Source: Streptosporangium lutulentum (GTDB lineage Bacteria; Actinomycetota; Actinomycetes; Streptosporangiales; Streptosporangiaceae). From it: DNA of 64,000 nt. This document shows positions 1 to 8,614 of this stretch, piece by piece; the stretch's first letter is position 1, and each line of letters opens with the position of its first letter. The position numbers and the translations under genes are program-made. The stretch spans positions 5,704,001 through 5,768,000 of the forward strand of contig NZ_JAUSQU010000001.1 of the NCBI RefSeq assembly GCF_030811455.1, in the 5' to 3' direction. A model generated the notes under the pieces. The model saw only the letters and a program-made list of their open reading frames with translations. It was not told where the DNA came from and searched no databases.

Positions 1-1
1 T

Positions 2-7
2 TATCTT
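2..7 (+). promoter_or_regulatory. possible -10 box of a leaderless ABC exporter transcript
   Basis: TATCTT lies 6 nt before the ATG at 14, which has no Shine-Dalgarno sequence. This fits the TANNNT -10 pattern of leaderless actinobacterial genes. The -35 region would lie outside the window. Confidence 0.35.
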
Positions 8-13
8 GAAACT

Positions 14-976
14 ATGAATGCCATACACAGTACGCCATTCACTAATGCGATCCTCGTCCGGGGCCTGACGAAATCCTTCGGCACGACGCGGGTGCTGGCC
101 GGGATCGACCTGGCCGTTCCCACCGGCTCGCTGCTGGCCCTGCTCGGCCCCAACGGCTCGGGCAAGACCACCACGGTTCGCATCCTGACCACGCTGCTCG
201 CGCCCGATGGCGGCACCGCCGAGGTCGGCGGACACGACGTCACCCGTGAGGGCGTCGCGGTGCGCCGGATGATCGGCCTGACCTCCCAGCAGGCCACGGT
301 GGACAACCTGCTGACAGGGCGGGAGAACCTGGAGCTGTTCGCCGGCCTCTACCACCTGGGCCGGAGGCAGGCGCGGCTGCGCGCGAAGGAGCTCCTGGAG
401 CGCTTCGACCTGGCCGCGGCCGCGAACCGGCGGGTCGTGACCTACTCCGGCGGGATGCGCCGGCGACTTGACCTCGCGGCGAGCATGGTGTCGGCTCCGC
501 GGATCCTCTTTCTCGACGAGCCCACGACCGGGCTCGACCCACGCAGCCGGGCCGAGCTGTGGTCGGTGATCCGCGAGTTGCTGGCCTCCGGCACCACCAT
601 CCTGCTCACCACCCAGTACCTGGAGGAGGCCGACCAACTCGCCGACCGTGTCGCGGTGATCAACGGCGGTCGTATCGTGGCCGACGACTCCCCCGCCGCG
701 CTGAAGCGCCAGGTCGGCGCCGAACGCCTGGTACTGCGCCTGTTCCGGAGCGAGGACATGCCACGCGCCAGGTCGGCGTTCGACGAGGCGACGGGCGAGG
801 CGGGAGCGCATCTCGACACGGAGAAGCGCGAGGTCACGCTGGCCGTTCAGGGCCCCGACCACCTGCGCCGCACCCTGGACCTGCTGCATCGCGCGGACGT
901 CGTCGTCGAGCGCGTGGAGTTGCGCACCCCCACTCTCGACGACGTCTTCTTCGAGCTCACGGCGGCCACGGCATGA
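14..976 (+). CDS. ABC exporter ATP-binding protein, DrrA/daunorubicin-resistance type
   Basis: This 320-residue ATPase subunit powers a two-gene ABC-2 exporter. Walker A GPNGSGKT is at residues 45-52, the signature YSGGM near 145 and Walker B ILFLDEP near 165. The C-terminal region after residue 230 resembles the accessory domain of drug-efflux ATPases such as DrrA. The stop overlaps the start of the permease gene (ATGA), so the two are translationally coupled. The ATG at 14 has no Shine-Dalgarno sequence but sits 6 nt after a TATCTT -10-like box, suggesting a leaderless message. Family assignment is firm; the substrate (drug, lipid or other) cannot be told. Confidence 0.9.
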   Translation: MNAIHSTPFTNAILVRGLTKSFGTTRVLAGIDLAVPTGSLLALLGPNGSGKTTTVRILTTLLAPDGGTAEVGGHDVTREGVAVRRMIGLTSQQATVDNLLTGRENLELFAGLYHLGRRQARLRAKELLERFDLAAAANRRVVTYSGGMRRRLDLAASMVSAPRILFLDEPTTGLDPRSRAELWSVIRELLASGTTILLTTQYLEEADQLADRVAVINGGRIVADDSPAALKRQVGAERLVLRLFRSEDMPRARSAFDEATGEAGAHLDTEKREVTLAVQGPDHLRRTLDLLHRADVVVERVELRTPTLDDVFFELTAATA

Positions 977-1749
977 GCGCCGTCCTCACCGCGACGGGCG
1001 ACCTGAGCCGTCTCGTCGTACGCAACCTGCGCCGCGAGCTACGGATCCTCGACGGCCTCATCGTGAACACCGCCCTGCCCGTGATCATCATGGTGCTGTT
1101 CGTGTACGTCTTCGGCGGGGCGATCACCACCGGCTCCAGCGGGCTGGCCTACATCGACTTCGTGGTGCCCGCCGTACTGCTCATGTCCGGCGGGTACGGC
1201 GCCGCGCTGACCGCCGTGAACATCGCCGACGACATGACCGCGGGCATGATCGACCGCTTCCGCACCCTGCCGATCGGCGGTTGGGTGGTCCCCACCGGAC
1301 ATGTGGTCGCCTCGGTGGTCCGCAACGTGGCGGCGTCCGGATTCGCCCTGCTCGCCGCGGTCATCATGGGCTTCCGCCCGAACGCCACGCCCGCCGACTG
1401 GGCCCTGGTGCTGGCCGTGGTGACGGGGTACGTCCTGGCGATGTCGTCGCTGGCGGTGCTCTGGGGGCTGCTGGTCACGTCGGCCCAGGCAGCCGGCGCG
1501 TTCAGCTTCGTCGTGCTCTTCCTGCCGTACCTGTCGGACGGGGTCGTACCGGCCGAGACCATGCCGGACGTGCTGCGCGACTTCGCCTACAACCAGCCGA
1601 CCACGCCGATCGTGGCGACGCTCCGGTCGCTGCTCCTGGACCAGCCGATGGGCTCGTCCGGGGCGTTGGCGGCGGCCTGGCTCGCGGGCACGGTGCTGGT
1701 CAGCGCGCCGATCGCGGCACTGCTGTTCCGCCGCAGGACCTCCGCCTAG
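973..1749 (+). CDS. ABC-2 type exporter permease, DrrB-like
   Basis: A 258-residue integral membrane protein with about six hydrophobic segments (LIVNTALPVIIMVLFVYVFG near residue 26 is the first). The pattern MTAGMIDRFRTLPI after the second segment is typical of the ABC-2 domain of DrrB-like drug exporters. The ATG overlaps the stop of the ATPase gene by four bases, and the pair should assemble as a 2+2 exporter. The next gene is convergent, so this is a two-gene operon. Substrate unknown. Confidence 0.88.
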   Translation: MSAVLTATGDLSRLVVRNLRRELRILDGLIVNTALPVIIMVLFVYVFGGAITTGSSGLAYIDFVVPAVLLMSGGYGAALTAVNIADDMTAGMIDRFRTLPIGGWVVPTGHVVASVVRNVAASGFALLAAVIMGFRPNATPADWALVLAVVTGYVLAMSSLAVLWGLLVTSAQAAGAFSFVVLFLPYLSDGVVPAETMPDVLRDFAYNQPTTPIVATLRSLLLDQPMGSSGALAAAWLAGTVLVSAPIAALLFRRRTSA

Positions 1750-1908
1750 AGGAGCGGGTCCTCTGCTCGCGGCGGGGAACAGCAATGATCGACATCAGAC
1801 GCGGCGACGAACGGGGAGAGTCCTCCCGGCGCGGGACCACGGACGTGCTCGTCCGGGGATTTCCACGCGGCCGGTCGCGAACCCGACGGGATCGCCTTGA
1901 GGCAGGGA

Positions 1909-2595
1909 TCAGCGGGGCACCGCGCGTACCCACCCGCGGTCGCCGTCCAGGAATCCGGACAGCTCCAGACCCGCCTCGCTGAGTTCCGCCTCGAGGAAGT
2001 CGTCGTCGAGGCGCTTGCTGAGGAAGAAATGGGTCCAGCGCCGGTCGTCGACCGTGTACTCCATGGTCGCGGCGAGGAGACCGGGCCCCGGCCGGCTGAC
2101 CTCCGTCATGCGGACGGTACGGCCGTCACCGGTTTCGCGTTCGAAGGGCTCGATCGTGTCGTACCACTCGGGGGGCTGGCGCTGCAGGATCACGCACCCG
2201 TCGTCGGCGACGTGCTCGCGGCAGGTGCGCAGGAACGCCCGGCGCGCCTCGTCGTCAGACGTCTCGATCACGAACGACATGAGCAGGACGAGGTCGAACG
2301 TCCGGTGAAGCGCCAGGGACTGGATGGAGGAGCAGACCGTCTCGGCGCCCTTGATGTGCGCGAGCATCTCGGGCGACTCGTCGACGGCGACCACCCGGTG
2401 TCCGAGGTCCAGGAGGCTGTGGGTGATCCGGCCCGCGCCCGCGCCGAGTTCCAGGATGGACGCTCCCTCCGGGATCGCCGCGTGGATGCGTTCCGGTTCG
2501 CCGCTGGGCGTGAGCATCGTGTAGTAGTCGACCGCACAACCGTCCGGCGTGATCGCTCCTGGACCGGTGCCGTGATACCGCTGTGATGAGTTCAT
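1909..2595 (-). CDS. class I SAM-dependent methyltransferase
   Basis: A 228-residue Rossmann-type methyltransferase. Motif I ILELGAGAGRI is near residues 47-57, followed by the acidic strand end VVAVDES and the motif IV-like segment FDLVLLMSFVI. The substrate is unknown. I chose the ATG at 2595 because AGGA lies 8 nt upstream; an in-frame ATG at 2604 is possible. It is convergent with the ABC permease and divergent from the secreted glucanase, with about 320 nt between. Confidence 0.82.
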   Translation of the reverse strand: MNSSQRYHGTGPGAITPDGCAVDYYTMLTPSGEPERIHAAIPEGASILELGAGAGRITHSLLDLGHRVVAVDESPEMLAHIKGAETVCSSIQSLALHRTFDLVLLMSFVIETSDDEARRAFLRTCREHVADDGCVILQRQPPEWYDTIEPFERETGDGRTVRMTEVSRPGPGLLAATMEYTVDDRRWTHFFLSKRLDDDFLEAELSEAGLELSGFLDGDRGWVRAVPR

Positions 2596-2761
2596 GATTG
2601 TCATCCTGCACGACGGGCGGCGGGGAGAAGCGCGTGAGACGCGGCCCGGGGTCCACGGTCGTCCTGACCTTTTGTCACAACCGGCGTCGAATCAGTTGAG
2701 AAAGCTGGTTTCCACCCGTTGACGCAACCGTAGCGTGTATGTAACATTTGGCCAACGCTTC

Positions 2762-2796
2762 GCAAGAAAATTGCAAAGCAATGTCAATTTTCTTGC
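2762..2796. promoter_or_regulatory. 12-bp inverted repeat in the glucanase leader, candidate operator
   Basis: GCAAGAAAATTG and its exact complement CAATTTTCTTGC flank an 11-nt spacer. This AT-rich dyad stands out in a GC-rich background about 120 nt before the glucanase start. It fits a LacI/GntR-like operator or an RNA hairpin. The rest of the 2596-2918 gap shows no gene. Confidence 0.45.
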
Positions 2797-2918
2797 TGTT
2801 CCTCGCAACTCTCAGGGATGCATTGCGTCCGCGCACCCACCCCCCATCCGTGTGCGGTGAAGGCGCATGCCTTCGCGCACCGACCCCGCCGTGCCTGACG
2901 AGAGATGGAAGAACGCGA

Positions 2919-5900
2919 ATGAGAAAACTGCACCGACCGTTACGGCTGGTGGCGACCATGGTCGCCGCCGGCCTGCTCGTCGTGGGGTCGGTCGTCCCGG
3001 CCTCCGCCGCGGGCGGACCCAACCTGTCGCCGGGAAAGGCGACCCAGGCCAGCAGTTCCCTGGGCGCACAACCGGTGTCGGCCATCAACGACGGCAACCA
3101 GGCCACCTACTGGGAGAGCAACAACAACAGCTTCCCGCAGTGGGCCCGGGTCGACCTCGGCACCTCCACGAGCGTCGATCAGGTCGTCCTGAAAGTGCCC
3201 GCGCCGACCGCCTGGCAGACCCGCACCCAGACGCTCTCGGTCCAGGGCGGCCCCGACGGCATCAACTACAGCACGGTCGTGGCCTCGGCGAACTACACGT
3301 TCAACCCGGCGACCGGCAACACCGTCACGATCAACTTCGGTGCCGCGAGCCATCGGTACTGGCGCGTGAACATCACCGCCAACACCGGCTGGCCCGCCGC
3401 GCAGATCTCCGAGTTCGAGATCTACGCCGCCACCCCCACGGGCGGTGACACCCAGAACCCGTCGGCTCCCGGCAACCTCGCCTTCACCCAGCCGGCCACC
3501 GGCCAGATCAGGCTGGCCTGGAACGCCTCGACGGACAACGTGGGCGTCACCGGGTACGACGTCTACGCCAACAACCAGCTGCGGGGCAGCGTCGGCAACG
3601 TGCTGACCTACACCGACAACCAGCCCGCGTCGGCGACCGTGACGTACTTCGTGCGGGCCAAGGACGCGGCGGGCAACACCTCGGCCAACAGCAACTCCGT
3701 GACCCGCAACGGCACCGGCGACCCCGGTTCGAACCTGGCGATCGGCAAGGAGATGGTCGAGTCCGGCCACGTCCACACGTTCGTCGCCGCCAACGCGAAC
3801 GACAACAGCACGGCGACCTACTGGGAGGGCAACGGCCAGCCCAGCACGCTCACCGCGAAACTGGGCGCGAACGCCTCCGTCACCTCGGTCGTGGTGAAGC
3901 TCAACCCCGACTCCTCGTGGGGCACCCGTACGCAGAACATCCAGGTCCTGGGCCGTGAGCAGAGCGCCACCGGCTACACCAACCTGGTGTCCGCGCAGAA
4001 CTACACGTTCAACCCGGCCTCCGGCAACTCGGTCACGATCAATCTCTCCGCGACCGTCGCCGACGTCCAGCTGAGGTTCACGAGCAACAGCGGCGCTCCT
4101 GGCGGGCAGGTCGCCGAGTTCCAGGTCTTCGGTGTCCCGGCCCCGAACCCCGACCTCACGGTCACGAACCTCTCGTGGACCCCGGCCTCCCCGAACGAGG
4201 CCAACGCGATCACCCTGTCGGCCACGGTCAGGAACGGGGGCACCGCGGCCTCCGCCGCGGACAGCGTCAACCTCTCCCTCGACGGCACGCTGGTCGGCAC
4301 CGTCGCCATCCCCGCCCTGCCCGTCAACGGCACCGCCACGGTGACCCACGCCATCGGCACCCGCGCCTCGGGCAGCTACCAGGTCAGCGCCAGGGTCGAC
4401 GCGGACAACACGGTCTTCGAGCAGAACGAGGGCAACAACACCCTCACCGCGGCGTCCCCGCTGACGGTCGCGCAGGCTCCCGGCCCCGACCTGCAGGTCC
4501 TCGGCGTCACCTCCAACCCGCCGAATCCGGCCGTCGGAGCACCGGTCACGTTCAGCGTGGCGGTGAAGAACCGCGGCATCACCGCGTCGGGCGTGACCAC
4601 GGTCACCCGCGTGGCGGTGGGCGGCACCGCTCTCAACGCCAACACCCCGTCGATCGCCGCGGGCGCGACGGTCAACGTGGCCATCGGCGGCAGCTGGACC
4701 GCCACCAGCGGCGGTGCCACCATCACCGCCACCGCCGACGCGACCAACACCGCCGCCGAGACAAACGAGACCAACAACACGTTCTCGCAGGCGATCGTGG
4801 TCGGGCGCGGCGCGGCCGTCCCGTACGTCGAGTACGAGGCCGAGGCCGCCAGCTACCAGGGCACCCTGCTGACGACCGACGCGGTGCGCACCTTCGGGCA
4901 CACCAACTTCGCCACCGAGTCCTCCGGCCGGCAGTCGGTGCGGCTGAACAGCACGGGGCAGTACGTCGAGTTCACCTCGACCAGCCCCTCCAACTCGATC
5001 GTGGTGCGCAACTCCATCCCCGACGCCGCGGGCGGCGGCGGCATCGAGGCCAGCATCAGCCTGTACATCAACGGCACCTTCTCCCGGAAACTGACCCTCT
5101 CCTCACGCCACAGCTGGCTGTACGGGAACACCGACGGCCCCGAGGCACTGTCGAACACCCCCCAGGCCGACGCCCGGCGGTTGTTCGACGAGTCGAACGC
5201 GCTGCTCACGCAGACCTACCCGGCCGGCACCAAGTTCCGGCTGCAGCGCGACGCCACCGACACGGCCTCGTTCTACATCATCGACCTGATCGACCTGGAG
5301 CAGGTGGCACCTCCGGCGAGCCAGCCGGCCGGTTGCACCTCGATCACGACCTACGGCGCGGTGCCCAACGACGGGCTCGATGACACGGCCGCCATCCAGC
5401 GGGCGGTCACCGACGACCAGAACGGCGTCATCAGCTGCGTGTGGATCCCGGCGGGACAGTGGCGCCAGGAGCAGAAGATCCTCACCGACGACCCGCTGAA
5501 CCGGGGTCAGTGGAACCAGGTGGGCATCAGCAACGTCACGATCCGCGGCGCGGGCATGTGGCACTCCCAGCTGTACACCCTGACCGAGCCGCAGGACGTG
5601 GTGGGCGGCATCAACCACCCGCACGAGGGCAACTTCGGCTTCGACATCGACAGCAACACCCAGATCTCCGACATCGCCATCTTCGGCTCGGGCCGCATCC
5701 GCGGCGGGGACGGCAACGACGAGGGCGGAGTGGGCCTGAACGGCCGGTTCGGCGAGAACACCAAGATCACCAACGTGTGGATCGAGCACGCCAACGTGGG
5801 CGCCTGGGTCGGCCGCGACTACGACAACATCCCGGCCCTGTGGGGTCCCGGCGACGGGCTCGAGTTCAGCGGGATGCGCATCCGCAACACCTACGCCGAC

Positions 5901-6554
5901 GGCATCAACTTCACCAACGGCACGCGGAACTCCAGGGTCTTCAACTCCTCGTTCCGCAACACCGGCGACGACGCCCTGGCGATCTGGGCCAACCAGGCGG
6001 TGAAGGACCGGGTCGTCGACAACACGCACGACAACCACTTCGTCAACAACACCATCCAGCTGCCCTGGCGGGCGAACGGCATCGCGATCTACGGCGGCTA
6101 CGACAACTCCGCCGAGAACAACCTGATCTACGACACCATGAACTACCCGGGCATCATGCTGGCGACCGACCACAGCCCCCTGCCCTTCTCGGGGACCACG
6201 TTGCTCGCCAACAACGGGCTCTACCGCACGGGTGGCGCCTTCTGGAACGAGGACCAGGAGTTCGGGGCGATCACGCTGTTCCCGCAGGCCAGTGACATCA
6301 CCGGGGTCACCATCCGTGACACCGACATCTCCGACTCGACCTACGACGGCATCCAGTTCAAGACGGGCGGCGGCAACATGCCGAACGTCGCGATCAGGAA
6401 TGTGAAGATCGACAAGTCCAACAACGGCGCCGGAATCCTGGCCATGAGCGGCGCTCGCGGCAACGCGACGCTGACAAACGTGACCATAACCAACTCGGCC
6501 ACCGGCAACATCGTGACGCAGCCGGGATCGGGCTTCGTGATCACGGCCAGCTAG
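2919..6554 (+). CDS. secreted multidomain GH87 alpha-1,3-glucanase (mycodextranase type)
   Basis: A 1211-residue exported enzyme expected to hydrolyse alpha-1,3-glucan of fungal walls or biofilm. Order of parts: signal peptide 1-30 (ASA cleavage), F5/8C discoidin domain about 35-170, fibronectin III about 180-263, second discoidin about 270-407, two CARDB-like domains about 408-517 and 524-627, a beta-sandwich carbohydrate module about 634-798, then a right-handed beta-helix catalytic domain to the end. D994 (in YADGIN) and D1017-D1018 (in TGDDALA) have the same spacing as the three catalytic aspartates I recall for GH87 enzymes. The start at 2919 gives a clean signal peptide; the open frame extends further upstream without one. 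Substrate specificity within GH87 is inferred. Confidence 0.88.
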   Translation: MRKLHRPLRLVATMVAAGLLVVGSVVPASAAGGPNLSPGKATQASSSLGAQPVSAINDGNQATYWESNNNSFPQWARVDLGTSTSVDQVVLKVPAPTAWQTRTQTLSVQGGPDGINYSTVVASANYTFNPATGNTVTINFGAASHRYWRVNITANTGWPAAQISEFEIYAATPTGGDTQNPSAPGNLAFTQPATGQIRLAWNASTDNVGVTGYDVYANNQLRGSVGNVLTYTDNQPASATVTYFVRAKDAAGNTSANSNSVTRNGTGDPGSNLAIGKEMVESGHVHTFVAANANDNSTATYWEGNGQPSTLTAKLGANASVTSVVVKLNPDSSWGTRTQNIQVLGREQSATGYTNLVSAQNYTFNPASGNSVTINLSATVADVQLRFTSNSGAPGGQVAEFQVFGVPAPNPDLTVTNLSWTPASPNEANAITLSATVRNGGTAASAADSVNLSLDGTLVGTVAIPALPVNGTATVTHAIGTRASGSYQVSARVDADNTVFEQNEGNNTLTAASPLTVAQAPGPDLQVLGVTSNPPNPAVGAPVTFSVAVKNRGITASGVTTVTRVAVGGTALNANTPSIAAGATVNVAIGGSWTATSGGATITATADATNTAAETNETNNTFSQAIVVGRGAAVPYVEYEAEAASYQGTLLTTDAVRTFGHTNFATESSGRQSVRLNSTGQYVEFTSTSPSNSIVVRNSIPDAAGGGGIEASISLYINGTFSRKLTLSSRHSWLYGNTDGPEALSNTPQADARRLFDESNALLTQTYPAGTKFRLQRDATDTASFYIIDLIDLEQVAPPASQPAGCTSITTYGAVPNDGLDDTAAIQRAVTDDQNGVISCVWIPAGQWRQEQKILTDDPLNRGQWNQVGISNVTIRGAGMWHSQLYTLTEPQDVVGGINHPHEGNFGFDIDSNTQISDIAIFGSGRIRGGDGNDEGGVGLNGRFGENTKITNVWIEHANVGAWVGRDYDNIPALWGPGDGLEFSGMRIRNTYADGINFTNGTRNSRVFNSSFRNTGDDALAIWANQAVKDRVVDNTHDNHFVNNTIQLPWRANGIAIYGGYDNSAENNLIYDTMNYPGIMLATDHSPLPFSGTTLLANNGLYRTGGAFWNEDQEFGAITLFPQASDITGVTIRDTDISDSTYDGIQFKTGGGNMPNVAIRNVKIDKSNNGAGILAMSGARGNATLTNVTITNSATGNIVTQPGSGFVITAS

Positions 6555-6623
6555 TCCTTCCGGCGACCGCTTCGGCACGAGCGCCCGGGTGAGGCCCGGA
6601 GCTCGGAGAACGACCGGCCAGGC

Positions 6624-6660
6624 GCCGTGCTCCCGGTGGAAACCCCACCGGGAGCACGGC
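6624..6660 (+). terminator. probable terminator of the glucanase gene
   Basis: A perfect 16-bp stem (6624-6639 with 6645-6660) closes a 5-nt loop about 70 nt after the glucanase stop. There is no T run, as is common for actinobacterial terminators. The rest of 6555-6846 shows no gene. Confidence 0.7.
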
Positions 6661-6846
6661 TGTGCCGTGTTCCGCCCTGGTCGGGTCGACGCGGATCCAG
6701 CCGGCGTTCCCGGCGACCTTGGCGGTGTAGCCGGTGCCTGGGAGGCCGGCACCGGGCGGCGATCAGGACTCCCGCCGGCCGCACCCCGAAGCAGGCAACG
6801 GGTCGTCAACCGGTGCGGCTGCGATGAGGGGCCAGGTCACCGGCCC

Positions 6847-7314
6847 TCATGCCAGGCGGCGGCCGGAGCTGTCGGGCCGCCGGTCGTGGGCCTGCTGGAG
6901 CTCGGTGTTGATGCGCAGGGCTTCGGCGAGCTGATCTTCCAAGATGATGATGCGGCAGGCGGCCTCCAGGGCGGTGCCCTGGTCGACCAGTTCCCGGGCG
7001 CGAGCGGCCAGGCGCAGCTGATAGCGCGAATAACGGCGGTGACCGCCCTCGGAGCGCTGCGGCTCGATCAACTTGGCGGCGCCCAGGTTGCGCAGGAACG
7101 TCGGGGTGACGCCGAGGATTTCGGCGGCACGGCCCATGCTGTAGGCGGGGTAGTCCTCATCGTCGAACCGGTGACCGGAGATGTCACTCGGCGTGGCGGG
7201 GAGCCCATCGGCCCTTCCCGCGGTGTCGGCCTTGCCGGCCGTTTCAGCCTTGTCGGCGGTGTCGCGGAGCCTGGGCTCGGCGCGAACGGCCGACGCCCTC
7301 GGTGTTTGATCCAT
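6847..7314 (-). CDS. MerR-family helix-turn-helix regulator
   Basis: A 155-residue DNA-binding protein. A disordered Ala/Thr/Asp-rich N-terminus of about 50 residues precedes a MerR winged helix (YSMGRAAEILGVTPTFLRNL, then EGGHRRYSRYQL). A helical C-terminal tail may dimerise. There is no cysteine-rich effector domain, so this is a short MerR form with unknown signal. I chose the ATG at 7314 because GGAAGG precedes it closely; the open frame reaches further upstream through a strong hairpin. It lies downstream of a STAS gene on the same strand, separated by a repeat-rich non-coding region. Confidence 0.8.
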   Translation of the reverse strand: MDQTPRASAVRAEPRLRDTADKAETAGKADTAGRADGLPATPSDISGHRFDDEDYPAYSMGRAAEILGVTPTFLRNLGAAKLIEPQRSEGGHRRYSRYQLRLAARARELVDQGTALEAACRIIILEDQLAEALRINTELQQAHDRRPDSSGRRLA

Positions 7315-7338
7315 ACAACCTTCCCGGAATGCCAATAG

Positions 7339-7368
7339 GGGCCCCGGCGCCATGATGCGCCGGGGCCC
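7339..7368 (-). promoter_or_regulatory. strong hairpin just upstream of the merR-like gene
   Basis: A perfect 12-bp GC stem (7339-7350 with 7357-7368) and a 6-nt loop end 24 nt before the ATG at 7314. Its place in the 5' leader suggests an attenuator or operator. It could instead be a terminator that isolates the upstream repeat region. Confidence 0.5.
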
Positions 7369-7387
7369 ACGAGGTTCAACACCATCT

Positions 7388-7406
7388 ACCGGCCCTCAGG
7401 GCCGGT
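7388..7406. terminator. short palindromic hairpin between the STAS and merR-like genes
   Basis: ACCGGCCCT and AGGGCCGGT form a perfect 9-bp palindrome around one base. On the plus strand it is followed by a weak T tract (TGTGTTTCTT). No plus-strand gene ends here, so its role is unclear. Confidence 0.35.
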
Positions 7407-7593
7407 GTGTTTCTTCCGCATTGGCCGCCCGATGCGGGCGGGGATGCGGGGATCGCGTATGCGTGACCGTAGACCACCGTCCAATCTGTGGAGCCGCGGC
7501 ACCCGTACGGCAAAATTCCGCCGACAACGGGCGATCCCGATGGCGTTCAACGCTCCTTTCGCTATCTCTGCTTCTTTGACCTCATGCATCACT

Positions 7594-7834
7594 TGCTGTG
7601 GCAGCGCGTCCACGGCCGGGACCCTTCAACCGCTTCGGTCCTGGCACGTCCGACCTTCTGCCCATCAATCACTCGCTACAGCTGCGTGTCCACGGCCGGA
7701 ACCCTTCATCTGCGCTGGTCCCGGCACGTCCGACGTTGGTGCTCGTTCACTGCTCGGCTGCTACTGCTGTGGCAGCGCGTCCACGGCCAAGACCCTTCAA
7801 CCGCTCCGGCCCTGGCACGTCCGACCTTCTGCCC
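7594..7834. repeat. three imperfect 55-70 bp repeats in the STAS-merR gap
   Basis: Copies start near 7594, 7681 and 7765. Copies one and three are nearly identical over 70 bp (from TGCTGTGGCAGCGCGTCC to CCGACCTTCTGCCC); copy two is more diverged. Spacing is 80 then 91 bp. Copy one can form a 9-bp stem (GCCGGGACC with GGTCCTGGC, one G-U pair) and the others weaker versions. The whole 7407-8019 stretch has no convincing gene: open frames through it have poor codon bias. It may be a structured RNA, a protein-binding array or a decayed element. Confidence 0.65.
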
Positions 7835-8019
7835 GTCTTTCTGCCTCGTCTACTGCTATCCACGTCCGTCCGGGCAGTTCGTCGTGATGCCTACGTCCTG
7901 CTCTGCCCTCGTGGATCCGTTCCTTGCGATGTCAGAAACACTAGCCTCAACAGACGCAGATGTCTACATCCACCACTACAGATTTTCGATTCCCGGAAAG
8001 TGAAGTAAGCGACGGGTCT

Positions 8020-8391
8020 TCACTCAGGGGGAAGCAGGTCGGCGACAGCCCGCTCGATGCTGTCACGCAACTCGAAGTACGCCAGCAGACCGGTGCGTCG
8101 CATGAGATGCTCCAGGTTGCGGGGAACGCTCACCAACAGGAGCCGACCGGCGGGAGCGGCCTGGATGCGGTGCAGCAGGTAGATCAGCGCCGCCAAGGCG
8201 GTGGAGTCATAAAAGGTCAGCTGGGACAGCTCCAGCACCAGGCACGGGCCCTCGCTCAGGTCCCAAACCGTGTCAATGTGGTCGGCGAATATGGGCGCGG
8301 TGAGGAAATCCAGAGCCCCGCCGATCTCTAACACGGTGCAATGCTCGTACTGGGTCACCTGCACCCGCAGCGCTTGTTTTCGATCGTCCAC
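8020..8391 (-). CDS. STAS-domain anti-sigma factor antagonist
   Basis: A 123-residue single-domain protein of the SpoIIAA/RsbV/BldG type, which switches partners with anti-sigma factor kinases. The phosphorylation motif YDSTALAAL puts the target serine at residue 63. The N-terminal strand TVLEIGGALDFLTAP and the length both match the family. I chose GTG at 8391 because it gives the usual domain size and a purine-rich stretch (AGGGTGAG) precedes it; a longer frame starts at 8529 but would overlap the divergent promoter region. No kinase or sigma gene is adjacent. It may share a transcript with the repeat region and the merR-like gene. Confidence 0.82.
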   Translation of the reverse strand: MDDRKQALRVQVTQYEHCTVLEIGGALDFLTAPIFADHIDTVWDLSEGPCLVLELSQLTFYDSTALAALIYLLHRIQAAPAGRLLLVSVPRNLEHLMRRTGLLAYFELRDSIERAVADLLPPE

Positions 8392-8614
8392 CTCACCCTG
8401 CCCTTCACTCTCGCACCGCTGGAGGATCCCGCGATACCCCGATGAAGGACGGCCATGCATGTGGGCCGGTTCCGGCCCGCACCGCCCCACACGTCGCACC
8501 TCGTTCAGTGCCACGCCTTCGACATCCACACCAGCTGCGACGATGCGCTGCGTGCGTCTCGCCCATCAAACGGCGGCGCCGCCCTCGCCGCGAGGGAGCT
8601 GGAACACTGGCCGG

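Noticed and set aside
2940..4901. Long minus-strand open frame opposite the glucanase gene
   Set aside because: It is a GC-rich shadow: composition is Arg/Gly/Val-rich without domains, and the plus strand has clear signal peptide and domain matches.
5103..6809. Second long minus-strand open frame opposite the glucanase catalytic domain
   Set aside because: No conserved motif, low-complexity Val/Asp/Gly composition; antisense of a well supported gene.
7386..7613. Possible small gene on the minus strand in the repeat region
   Set aside because: No ribosome site, no family, poor third-position GC, and it overlaps the hairpin and the first repeat.
7594..7834. CRISPR array
   Set aside because: Only three imperfect repeats longer than typical CRISPR repeats, uneven spacing, and no cas genes in the window.
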